DNA of 64,000 bases from assembly GCA_020809705.1 (NCBI GenBank), contig CP085825.1, positions 7,068,001 to 7,132,000 of the forward strand, in the 5' to 3' direction. Below are positions 46,992 to 59,774 of the stretch, in pieces (the stretch's first letter is position 1; every line of letters begins with the position of its first letter). Origin of the DNA: Calonectria ilicicola. Taxonomy: Eukaryota > Ascomycota > Sordariomycetes > Hypocreales > Nectriaceae. The translations under genes and the position numbers were made by a program. A model generated the notes under the pieces. It saw only the letters and a list, made by a program, of their open reading frames with translations. It searched no databases and was not told where the DNA came from.

Positions 46992-49132
46992 ATGCGCAAA
47001 AGCACACCCTCTAAAGTCATGCCTCGCAAATACAGCAAGTCATTTACGGGATGCTGGACGTGTCGTAATCGAAAAATAAAGTGCGACGAGACAAAGCCAA
47101 AGTGTGGTCAATGTCGGTGTAAAGACCTCGCCTGTGGTTATGGCGTCAAACTGCAGTGGATTCGCAATGTCGATGATCCCGTGGACGAAGAAAACCTGTC
47201 ACAAACTAGATTACAAAGATGTCAAATCAAACCAGGTAAGACGAATATCTGAAGTTTTCTGAGCAGGACTAATCGCTACTCTAGATTCTAAAAGGCCGAT
47301 AATTCCAACGAACAAAATTATCGAGATTCTTGACACCCTTGATGCTATGGATACTGGGGATATTGCATCGCTTGCGAATGGAATATCGCATCATGTGGGC
47401 TCTTTTGGTGTTTTCTCAGTCAAGAAAACATCCTCTGATATCGTCCACGAAGCCCCCAAAAACGCTACGAGTGACTCGGGATCTCTGGATAGTAACCTTG
47501 ACGAGGCCATACAATTCTCTCCGTCACAAATATGGGATTTCTCAACCCCATGTTCCCTAATGGGGGAGGGAGAAGAGCTCATGCTGAATGGGGAATTATT
47601 AGGTAACTTCGCAGGTGAAATTCCCACCGAATATTACGATTCTAAAACGCCCAGCGATGTTCTTGTTGCGAAACCCACAGATTCAACCGAAATGACCATA
47701 TTTTCAGGGGAAAGGAGGGCTTCTTACTCCTCAGGTCCAGAAATTGTTTCCACTCCGCCACATATGTCCAACCAGGAAAGCTTTCTTATGCATTATTATG
47801 CACACCAGATTGCGCCTTCTCTTCCTCTTATTGACAATGCGAAAAATCCCTGGAAGGTCGTCCACCTGCCCATAGCCTTGCAGAGCGTTGGTGAGCTGAA
47901 AGTCCAGGGAACCACATCCAGAATTAGGCGCGCACTAAAGTCCAGTCTTTTGTCAATTTCTGCATTTTCTATAGCCATTGAAAACAAGATTCAACAACAA
48001 GATGAAGAATCTATGAAATGGAGTGAAACGGCAACAACTCACCGCACCAAAGGGATCAGGCTGTTAAAAGACTCGGTAAAGGTTGACTTCTACTATGAAT
48101 CACGACCCAAATATAAAGAGTTCTTAGCCAGCATGCTATCCATGGTCGTTGCGAGCGTGGGTCCAGTAACCTCATATTGTTTATTTAGAGGGGATGTTAA
48201 TTTGAGACTAGGCCATAACCGGTGACATAGCCGACTGCGAAATTCACTTGAACGGATCATTTCACATAATGAACGAGGCACGCACTTGGAAGCATAATTA
48301 TTCCACAAAGGCCAAGAGTCTTCATCATATTTACTTTTACTTGCGAACTATTTATGAGAGCACAGCTCCCAGAGACAGTCAGTATACTTGGAGAACATAT
48401 TCTCCGACACAAAAGGGCCCGAATCATGTCACACAACATGACACCTTTTGCCAAGATCTCGCATTGGAGGAAACGCCAGAAAGCTCGTTGAACCTAACAT
48501 CGGCAGCAGCTGGAATGGGCAGTTACGAATGCATGTACGGCATTCCCCACAGCTTACTAGTCTTACTCATGCGTGCCCTCGAATTAATCAACAAATTGTA
48601 TGATGAGAACATGAAAAAACCAAGCCCTATCATACCAGATCATCTCATCAGCGAATGTGATGAGTTAGAGAGAAACATTATGGATTGGTCACTTGAAACC
48701 GAGCTTAACCATTTTCTACCCACTTGGTTCTGTGAAAAGTCGGATCTTATTCATCACCAGACTAGAGCATTTCATAACGCGCTCATCATCTACTTTGCTC
48801 AACATGTCCGACTTGTTGGTCATCGATTTTTGCAGCCATACATCAAGACTGTTCTGGAAAGCGCACGAGCTGTTATACAAAGCAAGGCCGATGCCCCGAC
48901 CCCGCTGTACTGGCCGGTATTCATAGCCGCTAGCGAAGCTTTCGACGACGAACTCCAAAAGCAGTTTAAATCTTGGTATGCACAGGCTGAAAGATACGAA
49001 ATTGCAAAAGCTAGAACGGGCATCACCGTCTTGGAAGAGGTCTGGAAGACAGGACCTGCATCTGGAAATCGAACAACCTGTTACTGGAGGGCGGTGGCTG
49101 AGCAATCTAATCACCGCTTGTTCCTTTGCTAA
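46992..49132 (+). CDS. Zn2Cys6 transcription factor A (Fungal_trans_2-type)
   Basis: Three exons, 46992-47235, 47285-48156 and 48212-49132, give 678 aa. Residues 21-48 form the binuclear zinc cluster C-x2-C-x6-C-x6-C-x2-C-x6-C (GCWTCRNRKIKCDETKPKC...). An acidic, Ser-rich linker follows, then the middle-homology domain with MHYYAHQIAPSLPLID, NPWKVVHLP, LSISAFSIA, FLASMLSMV and a C-terminal helical part ending NHRLFLC. The layout is that of ArgRII/Arg82-like regulators. A sequence-specific nuclear regulator is expected; the closest plausible target is the divergent SSADH gene. Protein B at 51179 is a clear paralogue. Confidence 0.88.
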
Positions 49133-49349
49133 TGCGACCCGTGTGTTGGAAAGCCGCCAAAGCGTCGAAATTTTGTGTATCATGTCAGCATGGCATGTGA
49201 TTCACAAGGGCTTGACAAGAACCAAATAGAAATCAATCCAAAGTACTCGATACTTGATACCCAAGGAATATAAAATGAATATAATTATTGAATTCTTCAA
49301 AGTTTTTTGTAAAATAGGCCAGTTTGAATCAAACCCGGCGTCAATAGGC

Positions 49350-50653
49350 TTAAAGCTTTGCAACACCAAACCCGTCCCTGAGGATAACTCCCAGGCTGCT
49401 CTTTTTAATATCGCCGACCCTTTGCACGCCAGCCAATGCCATTGTCCGACTGAATTCGCGCTCGAGAATTTGAAACGTCTCTTCCACGCCTTCGCGGCCT
49501 CGGTATGCCAGACCCCACAAAACGGGTCTACCAACCAGCACAAAATCGGCACCGAGAGCCAGCGCTTTGAACACATCCGACCCAGAACGAATGCCGCCGT
49601 CCAGAATGAGGGGGATTGCGCCACCAGTGGCTTCAACAATCTCAGGCAATGCCTCCAGCGTGGAGCAAGCGGCGTCTAGCTGCCGACCGCCATGGTTCGA
49701 AACAACAATGCCATCAACACCATGTTGAACAGCAAGAGCAGCATCCTCCCCAGTCATAATTCCCTTGAGGATGATTTTCATACCGCTCACTCGGCGAAGA
49801 AATGGAATTGCAGTAGCCCAGGTCATGCTTGAGCTATGGGTAGTTCCACCAGCAGCTTTTATGATACCCTTTGCCTCATCAGCAGTCTTTGCATCCATGA
49901 GTTGTCGATTGATGCTTGGCTTTTTTGATGTTGCTGATCCAGGCGCTGAAGCATTCAAATTTGGGAGCTTCATGCCTGGTGGGAGCACAAGTGGAGTCTT
50001 GCGCTCGGTGAGGCGATTCCCAAGGACAGGGGTGTCAACAGTGAGTACAAGGGCTTTATATCCAGCAGCTGAAGTAGAAGAATGTATTAGATGCGAATAT
50101 TGCAACGTGCAGAATGAAATATTACGTGCCTTCAGCTCTCTTTATCAGACCAACGCTTTTTTCCATATCCTCGTACAGATAAATCTGCATCCAAAAGTCC
50201 GGTGAATAGGCAGCACTGCCTTGTCGAGCATTGATGACATCTTCCAGAGAGGTTGTAGAATTGGTCGAGAGGGTCAAATTCAAGCCCATTTTCGCAGCGG
50301 CATTTGCGACGTCAAGCTCGCCTTCGCCGCCTGCCATTTTTTGCATGGCGCTGGGTGCGATGCCAATGGGCAACGGCGACTTCCAGCCGAAAAGCGACGT
50401 TGTCGTGTCAACATTGGACACATCGATTAGGACTCGAGGTCGAATACATAGCCTATCCAGAGTTAATTCAATCTATTCCGGTTTTAAAAAAGAGACTCTA
50501 AAAATTATATAAATCTTCATACCTCTCGAACGCTTCTCTGTTCCTTGCCAGAGCTGTCTCGTTGTCCGACCCCGACACGTAAAAATTGTAAACATCCGCT
50601 GGCAACTTGTGTGTTGCCGCAGCTTCGATTTCTTTGAGAGTCAATGGGGCCAT
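49350..50653 (-). CDS. FMN-dependent alpha-hydroxyacid dehydrogenase/oxidase (no cytochrome b5 domain)
   Basis: Three exons, 50653-50523, 50452-50130 and 50068-49350, give 390 aa from ATG 50653 (upstream frame only TTG). Family motifs: PADVYNFYVSGSDNE, SPLPIGIAPSAMQKMA, QIYLYEDMEKS, ALVLTVDTPVLGNRL, LKGIMTGEDA (FMN Lys), GIVVSNHGGRQLD (catalytic His, substrate Arg) and LDGGIRSGSDVFKALALGA. Related enzymes oxidise L-lactate, glycolate or mandelate. It lacks the heme domain of yeast Cyb2, so electrons go to oxygen or another carrier. The second intron appears to be GC-AG (G|GCACGT...TTCAG) because the only frame-keeping join is KRAE|AAGYKAL. The gene is convergent with regulator A and divergent from regulator B. 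Confidence 0.86.
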
Positions 50654-51178
50654 GTTGGATATTTTTCGACGAATAGGCGGCGGCAAATAGAGTTGGAGAA
50701 GTCCAGCTGTTAGTGGCCACAATTGAGCTCAGCGAGAAGCCTTCAATGTCAATAAAGCCAATCAATCTTAGGCCCATCGGTTCGACATTCCAGGAAACAC
50801 AGAGACTGTTTCGCCTCCCGTCAGCAAAAAACGACGCGACCGGGTAGTCCGGTCCACTAAACAACGACCCGCTCACAGCGCTAGGTTGGCTTAGGACTAA
50901 TTCCGGGGTAGCCTTTGCGCTGGCCTGATAAGTCGTTTGGCTAACGCATCCCTGATAAGGGGACGTTTTTTAGTTACAATACGCGGTCACTTTCCTCCCA
51001 TGACTAATTTTGTAAAACCCTCTGGTCTGGCTTTCCTCGTGGTTGAAAGAGACCAGTTTGAGACTCCACCCAACTCAAACAATTCTGCTTTCCCTTGCCT
51101 GCATCAGCTCTCCAAGACTTGCCATTTCCTCGTCGGCTTGCTGAATTAGCCTGCTGAATTGGCCTGTCACATTCCAGC
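50654..51178. promoter_or_regulatory. Shared promoter of the FMN dehydrogenase and Zn2Cys6 regulator B
   Basis: 525 nt separate the two ATGs, which point away from each other, so both promoters lie here. No single strong operator stands out; a CTGAATT(A/G)GCCTG direct repeat is present just before the regulator start (about 51141-51164). Confidence 0.4.
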
Positions 51179-53323
51179 ATGACACCCAAAAGCCGGTCTC
51201 TTGGTGGCTGCTCGACCTGTCGACGCTCCCACATCAAGTGCGACGAAACACGCCCGTCCTGCCTAGCTTGTGAGCGCATCGGGGTCCAATGCGGGGGATA
51301 TGAGACCCGCATCACCTTTGCCTTCGAGTGGTGCGATGTTGGACCGCGTCGGCGATCCGATCAGGACGGCGATGGGCAGAAATTCCGCCGCCCGCTCTTC
51401 ACAGAGGGCTATCGCCAGACCATGAGCCAAAGCCTCGTCAAATCAGTTCCAGCCCATGTTGCGAATGATATGCAGGCTTTTTTCGACACAGAGAGCACTC
51501 GGTTCGAAGGCGGAAGACCCGGCGACTCGGAAGTCGTAAAGGGACCCTTTGGAATCTTCAAGTTTGACACTACAAGGGCCCCGCGAACGTCCTCGTCTCC
51601 CTCCGATATTCCGGACGTCACCGATCCCCCGCAGCAAGATGACCAGATGGATGGGATCGTACCACCGATTTCACTCGTGGAATTCTCCTTTTTCCAAGAT
51701 GACCAAGACAAAACCTTTAGCACAACTCTCCCAGACTTTATGAATAGCGAGCTCCTCTTCCAGGGGGACTTATCCTCTGCACAACCACTGGCTGACTCTA
51801 TAACTACTGCCTCATACTTTGAAACAGACAGAGGATATACAGATGATACACAACATAATACCCTATTAGCACCCGGGTTGTCTTTTCCCATAGGACAAGC
51901 CCCCCTTGATGCCCCTTCCTTACTATACCATTATCAAGATGCAGTCATTCCCCTCTTCTCACCATTAAAATATCACAAGACCCCTTGGAGCACCCTATTC
52001 ATGCCCAGCGCCATGAAGACACTGGCTACTCTAACAATTGGGCTTCCGCCCAATAATGCGAGCCTCTGTGTGTTCCAAGCTCTGCTCGCAATTAGTGCCT
52101 TTCATATCGCTGCCACCGGAAGTGGACCGCAGTCGCAGCATTGGAGGTCCAGAGCAAATCACTATCTCCATCTTGCCCAGCAGACATTAAAAATGACATT
52201 GGCGGACCAAGGCGCGATACCAAAGAAAGTAAAGTATAAAGACACACTAATGGCCCTTCTCTCAATGGTTACCGCATCTGTAAGTTGAATCCCGCTTGGC
52301 TTGGACCACGTGGCTAATACGTGTATTTAATTGCTGCAGATTTTCGGCGGTAACTGGAACCACACCCGGTGCTTTCTTTTAGACGCCGACTCTTTGATTC
52401 GACAACGTGGGTTGGTGAAGCCTCACAAGTCTCGCAAAGTCCGGATGCTACACCATTGTTACACATATGCTCGTATTATCCACGAAAGTACATTCATCAT
52501 AACACCAAGCCGGATAGAAGCCAGCCTCCGCTCAAATCTATCGAGAGAGGATCGAGATGGGTCCCCCCTCCGGGCCCAGAAATGGGATGGTCGACTAGAT
52601 CAGAGACTTTCAATGGACAAAGGCTCAGCAGAGGGCCTCCACGATATATTATTAGCCATACCAGGCCGTTGGGAGCCAACATTATACCCAGCAATATACG
52701 GCGTTCCCGAGTCATTTCTTGTTCTACTTTCGGAAACTACAAGGCTCGCGAACGAGAGATATGCGCTCCAGCAATCTCATATCGAATCTAACTTGACTTG
52801 GGCACAATACCTCCTTCGAGCAAAGGTTCTTGAGAAGTGCATCTGCAGCTGGGAATCGTCGGTGGATAGCTACCCCCAAGAAATGGCGGCATCAGTCTCC
52901 AAGACTTTGATACAGGCAAACTGTGATTTGGTAAAAAAGATGATGATGGCATTGCATCAGGCACTGCTCATATACTTTTATCGTAGAATCCACGATATCG
53001 ACCCTATGATCTTGCAAGACAGGGTCGAGAAAGCGCTCCAGCTTCTCTTAGAATGCGAAGAGACTTACAAAGATACAGGTCAGTGCGCGGCCACGTTCGC
53101 TTGGACAGGATTCGTGGCCGCCTGTGAGGCCTTGAGTCAGGAAGTCCAAGATAAATTCTCGGCTTGGTTTCGCCGCTGTTCACGACGTAGCGGGATCAAG
53201 ACGTTTGAAGCATCCCATCAACTCGCGCAGCAAATATGGCAGCAGCGACGAGACCTAGATGATGTGGGAATCAGCTGGTTACAGGTTGTTCAAATGCGAG
53301 ACAGCCATTTATGCTTTGTGTAG
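51179..53323 (+). CDS. Zn2Cys6 transcription factor B, paralogue of A
   Basis: Two exons, 51179-52279 and 52340-53323, give 694 aa. Residues 11-38 form the zinc cluster (C-x2-C-x6-C-x6-C-x2-C-x6-C, GCSTCRRSHIKCDETRPSC...). The rest has the same layout as regulator A: LYHYQDAVIPLFSP, KTPWSTLFMPSAM, LLAISAFHIAATG, TLMALLSMVTAS, and a C-terminal part ending DSHLCFV. The intron after LLSMVTAS lies at the homologous place to the last intron of A (MLSMVVAS), supporting common descent. It is divergent from the FMN dehydrogenase, a likely target. Confidence 0.88.
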
Positions 53324-53931
53324 TAATTATGAAGCCATGATAAATGACGAAATATTTTTACTTTAGTGCTTCATCCTCACCGCTGTGCACAACATCCAGG
53401 TCGCTAAGTAGTACCCGCCAATTACTATTACATAATTCTAGAAATGTTTCATTCTGCAGGTTAGGAGCAGTTTTTTAGGACCAATTAGAAATACCAGATT
53501 TGCAAGGGAGTTTGGATGAACATGACGTACAAACCGAGGTTCCTTGATGAATTCCAACCGCCCGTTGTGGCTCTGCATGCTCTCCAATGATGGTTACACC
53601 AAGTGATCGGAGCACTAATGCTGGTGTAGCCGAAAAACAAGTCTAGCAGAGTCGGCCATTTTGCAGGCGACGCCGAGTCATGCAGTTGATAACATCCCTG
53701 TTAGGGAATCGACCCCGACTAGCCTCAAAAAAAGTGTGGGGACATCGTGATGCTTCGGCAAGACTACCCGGTACCGCATCTACTGACCTTGGCTACGATG
53801 CAATGGAATGTTACCCCAGAGCAGAAATACATTTATGCTGATAGGTCAGCATTTAATATGAACTTCAACTGAGAAAGAAAAGGAATTGCACGCTTCAATT
53901 GCACTTCAGCGTACTCTTTCTGATCGTCAAG
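53324..53931. other. Intergenic stretch upstream of the IlvD/Edd gene
   Basis: About 600 nt without a supported gene; presumed 3' region of regulator B and promoter of the dehydratase. Confidence 0.5.
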
Positions 53932-55921
53932 ATGGCTGAAGAAGGGAAACAAGGTAACATGAATCCCGATTATGATCTAGACACTCCTATCACCTCTAAA
54001 GTCGGTCTTCGACAAGGGCTAGCTTCGTATGGAGACCCTCACTTTTCTCTCTTTCTCCGCAAAGTCTTCATCAAAGCTCTTGGATATAGCGAGGATGCTT
54101 TGTCCCGGCCCATCATCGGAATCGTCAACACCTACTCCAGTTTCAACCCTTGTCACTCCAATATTCCACAACTCATCGATGCCGTCAAGCGAGGAGTCCA
54201 ACTCAATGGCGGGTTGGCCATCGACTTTCCTACTATCAGTATACATGAATCTTTTTCGTCACCAACCAGCATGTACCTTCGGAATCTCATGAGTATGGAC
54301 ACGGAAGAGATGATTAGCGCTCAACCGTGTGATGCGGTAGTATTAATTGGAGGTGAGTTTCTTTATGGCTGGTTTGAGGTACGCTTGTAAACTAAACCAT
54401 TATAGGATGCGATAAAACGACTCCTGCTCAACTCATGGGCGGAATATCGGCAAATAAACCCATTCTGCACCTTGTCACCGGGCCAATGACGCCCGGAAGT
54501 CATCGAGGTGTGAGAATTGGAGCCTGCACTGATTGCAGGAACAACTGGGCCAAATACAGAGCAGGAGCTATTGATATTGAAGATATTTCAGCAATTAACA
54601 ACGAACTTGCACCAACAGTATGTGATGCGCAATTAAATATGGATAACCAATCGCTAATTCTTAACACAGGGTGGAACTTGTGGTGTCATGGGTACTGCAA
54701 GCACAATGGCGTGTATTCTTGTCGGCCTTGGCATGATGCCCTTTGCCGGCGCCACGGCCCCGGCTGTATCGTCATCTCGTCTGCGTATTGCCGAAGTTAC
54801 GGGCAAGTATGCAGTGGATGCTTGCAAAAACGTTGAGAAAATTCGCCCACAAGCCTTGCTAACTCGAGAGTCTTTTCTTAATGCTATTACTGTCCTCCAA
54901 GCAATTGGTGGGTCAACAAATGCGGTTGTGCATTTAATGGCTATTATTGGAAGGCATCCAAAGGTCAGAAATACGATTACATTGGACACCATCAACGAAA
55001 TTGGTAAAAAAACGCCCTTATTGGTTGATTTAAAGCCGAGTGGAGACAATTATATGACTGATTTTCATAACTCTGGTACGTAATTATGTTCACCAGGATA
55101 ATTTGTGGAGATTGAGCTCTAATTAGCAGCTAGGCGGCATGCTTGCTCTTTTCCACGAGCTCAAGGATCTCCTGTACCTTGATGCCTTGACAATCACGGG
55201 TAAAACTCTCGGACAAGAACTTGCAGAAGCTTCATATGTGTCCGTCCCGCGTGAACTCAGTGTTCTCCAGCCCTTTGATAAACCATTATATCCTGCTTCT
55301 TCACTTGTGGTTCTCCGAGGTAACCTCGCACCTGGAGGTGCTATAATGAAAGCAAGCGCCTCCAAGTACAGGCACTTGCTCAAACATACGGGTAAAGCAG
55401 TCGTTTTTACCAATTCAGCAGATTTGGCGGAAAGGATAGATGATCCCGAGTTGGACATGTCGGCAGATAGCGTCCTTGTCCTACAAAACATTGGCCCTGT
55501 GGGAAATCCCGGTATGCCGGAAGCTGGAATGATCCCTATCCCAAGAAAGCTCTCATCTAAAGGTGTCTTGGATATGTTGCGCCTCTCCGACGGAAGAATG
55601 AGTGGAACAGCCGGGGGTACAATTGGACTTCACATCTCGCCAGAGGCAGCCGATCCGAAGTCGGTATTGGGCATTATCAGGAACGGTGATCTTATTACTT
55701 GTGATGCAGAAGCTCGTATCCTCTCAGTTGATCTTTCTGACGAAGAAATCAAGCAGAGAATACAAGAGAGGGTTGAATCCTTCGAGAAATCTGACGCAGG
55801 AAAGTTTCCGTGGACGAAGCGAAAGGACATGAGGGGATATCGCGGTCTGTACATGCGATCGGTTAACCAAGCCGAGGAAGGTGCCGATTTTGACTTCTTA
55901 ACAGCAGATGGGCCAGCTTAA
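53932..55921 (+). CDS. IlvD/Edd family dehydratase (Fe-S), catabolic-type
   Basis: Four exons, 53932-54352, 54406-54617, 54670-55075 and 55134-55921, give 608 aa. ATG 53932 is used; the frame upstream has only TTG. Three cluster cysteines are visible in FNPCHSNIP (about 74), GGCDKTTPAQ (about 142) and GGTCGVMGTASTMA (about 214), with SDGRMSGTAGG carrying the conserved catalytic Ser. The sequence fits the branch containing sugar-acid (arabonate/gluconate) dehydratases at least as well as dihydroxy-acid dehydratase. There is no mitochondrial leader, unlike the biosynthetic Ilv3, so a catabolic cytosolic role is likely: removing water from a 2,3-dihydroxy acid to give a 2-oxo acid. Confidence 0.85.
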
Positions 55922-57169
55922 GTAGATAATAACAATAAAAATCTCTTATATTAAGAAAATTCCAACCCTCTGTCTCTAAATTGCCAAAATATCTTGCACA
56001 TGAATTTCCAACAATGTCTTTGCCAACGTATTAGCTTCGATGGTTTTACATCGCCCATTTCCCCAAAGTTAATTAGTAATTATAAATTTATAATTTATAT
56101 CATTATCTCAACAGCCAAGCTAGCATTTCCACAGGGCAACCTCCAAACTATTGCCCCCGATAACTTCACATTTGAGATGAAACATAGGAATGCAGCAAGG
56201 GTCCATGGAAATAATATGCATTTAATTAATCCCGATCATATTGTGGAGTCGTGAATTTTTAAGATGTATTGAACAGATATATGAAGTCAAAATGACCAGG
56301 TCATGATACCTATTGCAGGTAGCTGACGTTGCCATGCGATGTGAAACTGAAGTTCCGGGACCTCCTGGGCCGAGTATCCGACTGCACGAATTACATGTTC
56401 AGAATCATGACGTCAAAAAATGGCTGAAATTGGTCCTACATGGTCGCTTGTCAGCTACTGAGCCGACAGTTCCGGCCCCTGGGCTTCTACGATATCAACC
56501 CCGCACTCTGACCACAGCTGAAGCATCCGAGATCCGACTCGCTTTCACAAGAATCAATGCGTTCTCATGTACAGCTGCTTGCCTACGATACAACAGAGAA
56601 GATGATAGATGCTATTTCAAATTATTGGTCATATTAATTTCTCTTCCACCGTGCTTGTCACCTTTCATGCCTGTGGAGTGGATCTTCTTCTCGTTTGAGG
56701 TCTTCGTCTTCAGCCAAGCCATCGGTCATCTCGGCGAGCCCATTGGGTTTCATAATTTTTCCCCAATCTATTTCTCGCCTCATTCCTCTGTGAAATAATT
56801 TCTCTCTTTTTTATTTTCTTTCCTTTTTATCAGTATTGGGTACCCCCGTAGCACCATTGATGTCAGAGTGTCATCGGCTTTGATCAATCCGGTAGCTCCA
56901 CGCCACAACGCACCACAAACTTGGATACCCGACCAGTTGGACGCGATTCTTCCACCCATCCTTACCCCGCAGTCTATATTCGACACGTAGCTATCATAGT
57001 GCTTGGTGAAGACATTTCTCTCGTGGCTTGTCAATCCATGCTTCATCCATTGTCATCTAACTCTGTCATTTAATATCCAGACTTGGTACAAAAAGGCAGG
57101 AGACGGCTCCTCGGACAGCAACAGATCTCAACCAACCGACCCTTTCTGCGAATACATTGCATTTTCATC
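55922..57169. other. Intergenic stretch with pyrimidine-rich tract
   Basis: About 1.25 kb. The 161-codon frame ending at 56798 begins with TTG and has no family features. A CT/T-rich tract of about 35 nt at 56796-56831 and the downstream 340 nt are the likely promoter and 5' UTR of the GAD gene. I see no other gene. Confidence 0.5.
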
Positions 57170-58970
57170 ATGGGACATCTAAGCGTGGTTGGGCACGGTC
57201 CTAAGGCTACCCCAGCCCTCCCGAGCACCTCAGGTACTTCTCATAAACCAGAAGTGCAGCTTGCCAACTATCAGGATGAGTTCACTACCAGTGTTTACGG
57301 CTCGCGTCGTGCATGCATGGATCTACCAAGGCACCAAATGCCCGAAGAGGAGATGTCTCGTGAGGTTGCCTACCGGATGATCAAGGACGACTTGAGTCTT
57401 GACAATAACCCCCGACTAAAGTAAGCGTATTTTGACCTTCATTAGAACACAGAAGAGTATATCTAACCAGACGGTCTTTTTAACAGCCTAGCATCTTTTG
57501 TCACGACATATATGGTGCGTTCCAAACTGATCACTGGATCGAGACCTCTGGTCAATTTTCTTACTTGTATCTTGGCTTTATGACTTTCTAGCGCTATAAA
57601 TGTGAACCCATTTCGATCAGAGACTGATCTATCGTCATTGAAATTTAGGAAGATGAAGTAGAGAAGCTTATGACAGATTCATTCTCTAAAAACTTCATTG
57701 ATTATGAAGAATACCCCCAGTGCGCTGACATTCAAAGTCGCTGTGTCAACATGATTGGGAATCTTTTCCATGGATCTGTTGACTCCGCCGTCGGCACCTC
57801 TACAGTTGGATCCTCTGAGGCCATCATGCTTGCTGTTCTTGCCATGAAGAAGCGCTGGAAAAACCAGCGGAAGGCTGCTGGCAAGAGCACTGAAAATCCC
57901 AACATCGTCATGTCATCAGCTGTTCAAGTCTGTTGGGAAAAGGCCACTCGGTATTTTGAAATTGACGAGAAGCTGGTTTATTGCACTGCAGATCGTTACG
58001 TCATGGACCCTGAGGAGTGCGTCAATCTTTGCGATGAGAACACTATCGGAATTTGTGCTATCCTTGGAACAACATACACAGGCCAGTATGAGGATGTGAA
58101 GGCAATCAATGACCTTCTTATCGAGAAGAAGATTGACGTGCCCATTCATGTCGATGCTGCTAGCGGTGGCTTCGTTGCTCCATTTGTCGTCCCCGATTTG
58201 GAATGGGATTTCCGATGCGAAAAGGTTGTTTCAATTAACGTCTCTGGTCACAAATATGGACTTGTTTATCCTGGTGTTGGTTGGGTCATTTGGAGAAACC
58301 ATGAATTCCTACCTGAGGAGTTGGTCTTCAATATCAACTACCTTGGTGCAAATCAATCCTCCTTCACACTCAACTTTTCGAAAGGCGCTTCCCAGGTAAT
58401 TGCTCAGTACTACCAACTTATCCGTTTGGGAAAACATGGCTATCGCTCTATTATGAGCAACCTCATCCGTATTTCCGATTACCTAACCGACACTCTTGAA
58501 AAGGAAGGTTTCATCATCATGTCAGAGCGCGCTGGTGTTGGCCTACCGCTTGTTGCTTTCCGATTCCGTCCCCTTGATGGAGAGGAGGAACGTCATTATG
58601 ATGAATTTGCCCTCGCTCACCATCTACGCTCGCGTGGCTGGGTCGTTCCAGCTTATACGATGGCTCCTCATTCTGGTGTTAAGATGCTCCGTATTGTCGT
58701 CCGAGAGGACTTTACCAAGAGCCTCTGTGATTCTCTTATTCACGACATTCGCCTTTGCACCGGTCTGCTTGATGAAACCGATCGGGAAAGCATCAAGAAG
58801 CGTGAGGAATACATCAGGACCCATATTTCCACCGTGGGGAGGGGTAAACATGCTCATGCTGCCTACACGGTTAGTACTCCCATGGACTCCCGTGAATGAT
58901 CACTAACGCACAATAGAATGAGAAGCACTCCCTCCAAGGAAAGACCGGAAAGACACATGCAATTTGCTAG
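57170..58970 (+). CDS. GAD1: Glutamate decarboxylase (PLP)
   Basis: Four exons, 57170-57420, 57487-57514, 57649-58869 and 58917-58970, give 517 aa; exon 2 codes only about nine residues (LASFVTTYM), which are nevertheless conserved in the family. Motifs: ADIQSRCVNMIGNLFHG, GTSTVGSSEAIMLAVLAMKK, HVDAASGGFVAPFV, and the PLP lysine (about 293) in SGHKYGLVYPGVGW; VVREDFTKSLCDSLI near the C-terminus. It makes GABA from glutamate. With SSADH it supplies the outer steps of the GABA shunt; the GABA transaminase is not in the window. The first and last residues are family-like, so the model is complete. Confidence 0.93.
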
Positions 58971-59774
58971 ATGGAACAGACCTGGATAAGCTTCGTCGTA
59001 TCTTCGCTTTGGTGTGACGCACTGCAGGTTTCTGGGCCCGCAGTGGTGGTTAGGGTACGAGCTGAGACAAGGTTGAATATGGGCAGATCAGAAGATTGCA
59101 TAACCCCCCCCCCCAAAAAAAAAGCAGAATGGACAATGAACTCTTTTTCATAAATTTCATGAATTTATTTTTCAGTGTTTTCAAATCCAAAATGATTGTA
59201 CCTTTTGATGACCTGCGCTACTAGCCTTGGATAAAATGAGACCATCCGAAGTGAACATAACTAAATTATACCAACCACTCCATCAAAAACAAAAAGAATT
59301 ATACAAGGTAGTGAACAGATAGTATGTTGGAGGGGATGAAAATTGCCAAGCACTGTCTAACTGAAAAGCGGAACCCGTATTATTTCCACACAAAATTCAG
59401 CTAAAGCCGCGCTAAAAGTCAGCCCGTCTTCAAATATCGCCTGAAAACGCCTCAGCTGAGACGCCAGTGTGGGCCAATCTCGGGTCATACCGATTTACAG
59501 TGCCTTCCCTGCCAACAAAACCTCTCCCACACTTGCTTGTTTGTAAGCTTAAGGATGGATCTCTCGTAAATATTCTCCACAGGTTCTTGGCATCCGAGAA
59601 CACCCCTTCTAGATTTGGCACGTGGCCAGAACTCGACATTCAACTCGTCAATCGTTGGCTGTCCGAACGGCAAGAAAATTGTAATAAATGTGTTGCATTC
59701 TCCCAACGTCGCTTCTGCCTTTTTTGTCTGATCATCAAGTATCTTTGTGTATTCAATACTATTACGGTTGAAAA
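58971..59774. other. Intergenic stretch with C11A10 tract
   Basis: About 800 nt. A C11A10 run lies at 59104-59124. Overlapping frames on both strands at 59430-59784 (up to 103 codons) have no recognisable features. Confidence 0.5.

Noticed and set aside
56313..56798. 161-codon ORF between the dehydratase and GAD
   Set aside because: It begins with TTG, has no family features, and overlaps the likely GAD promoter.
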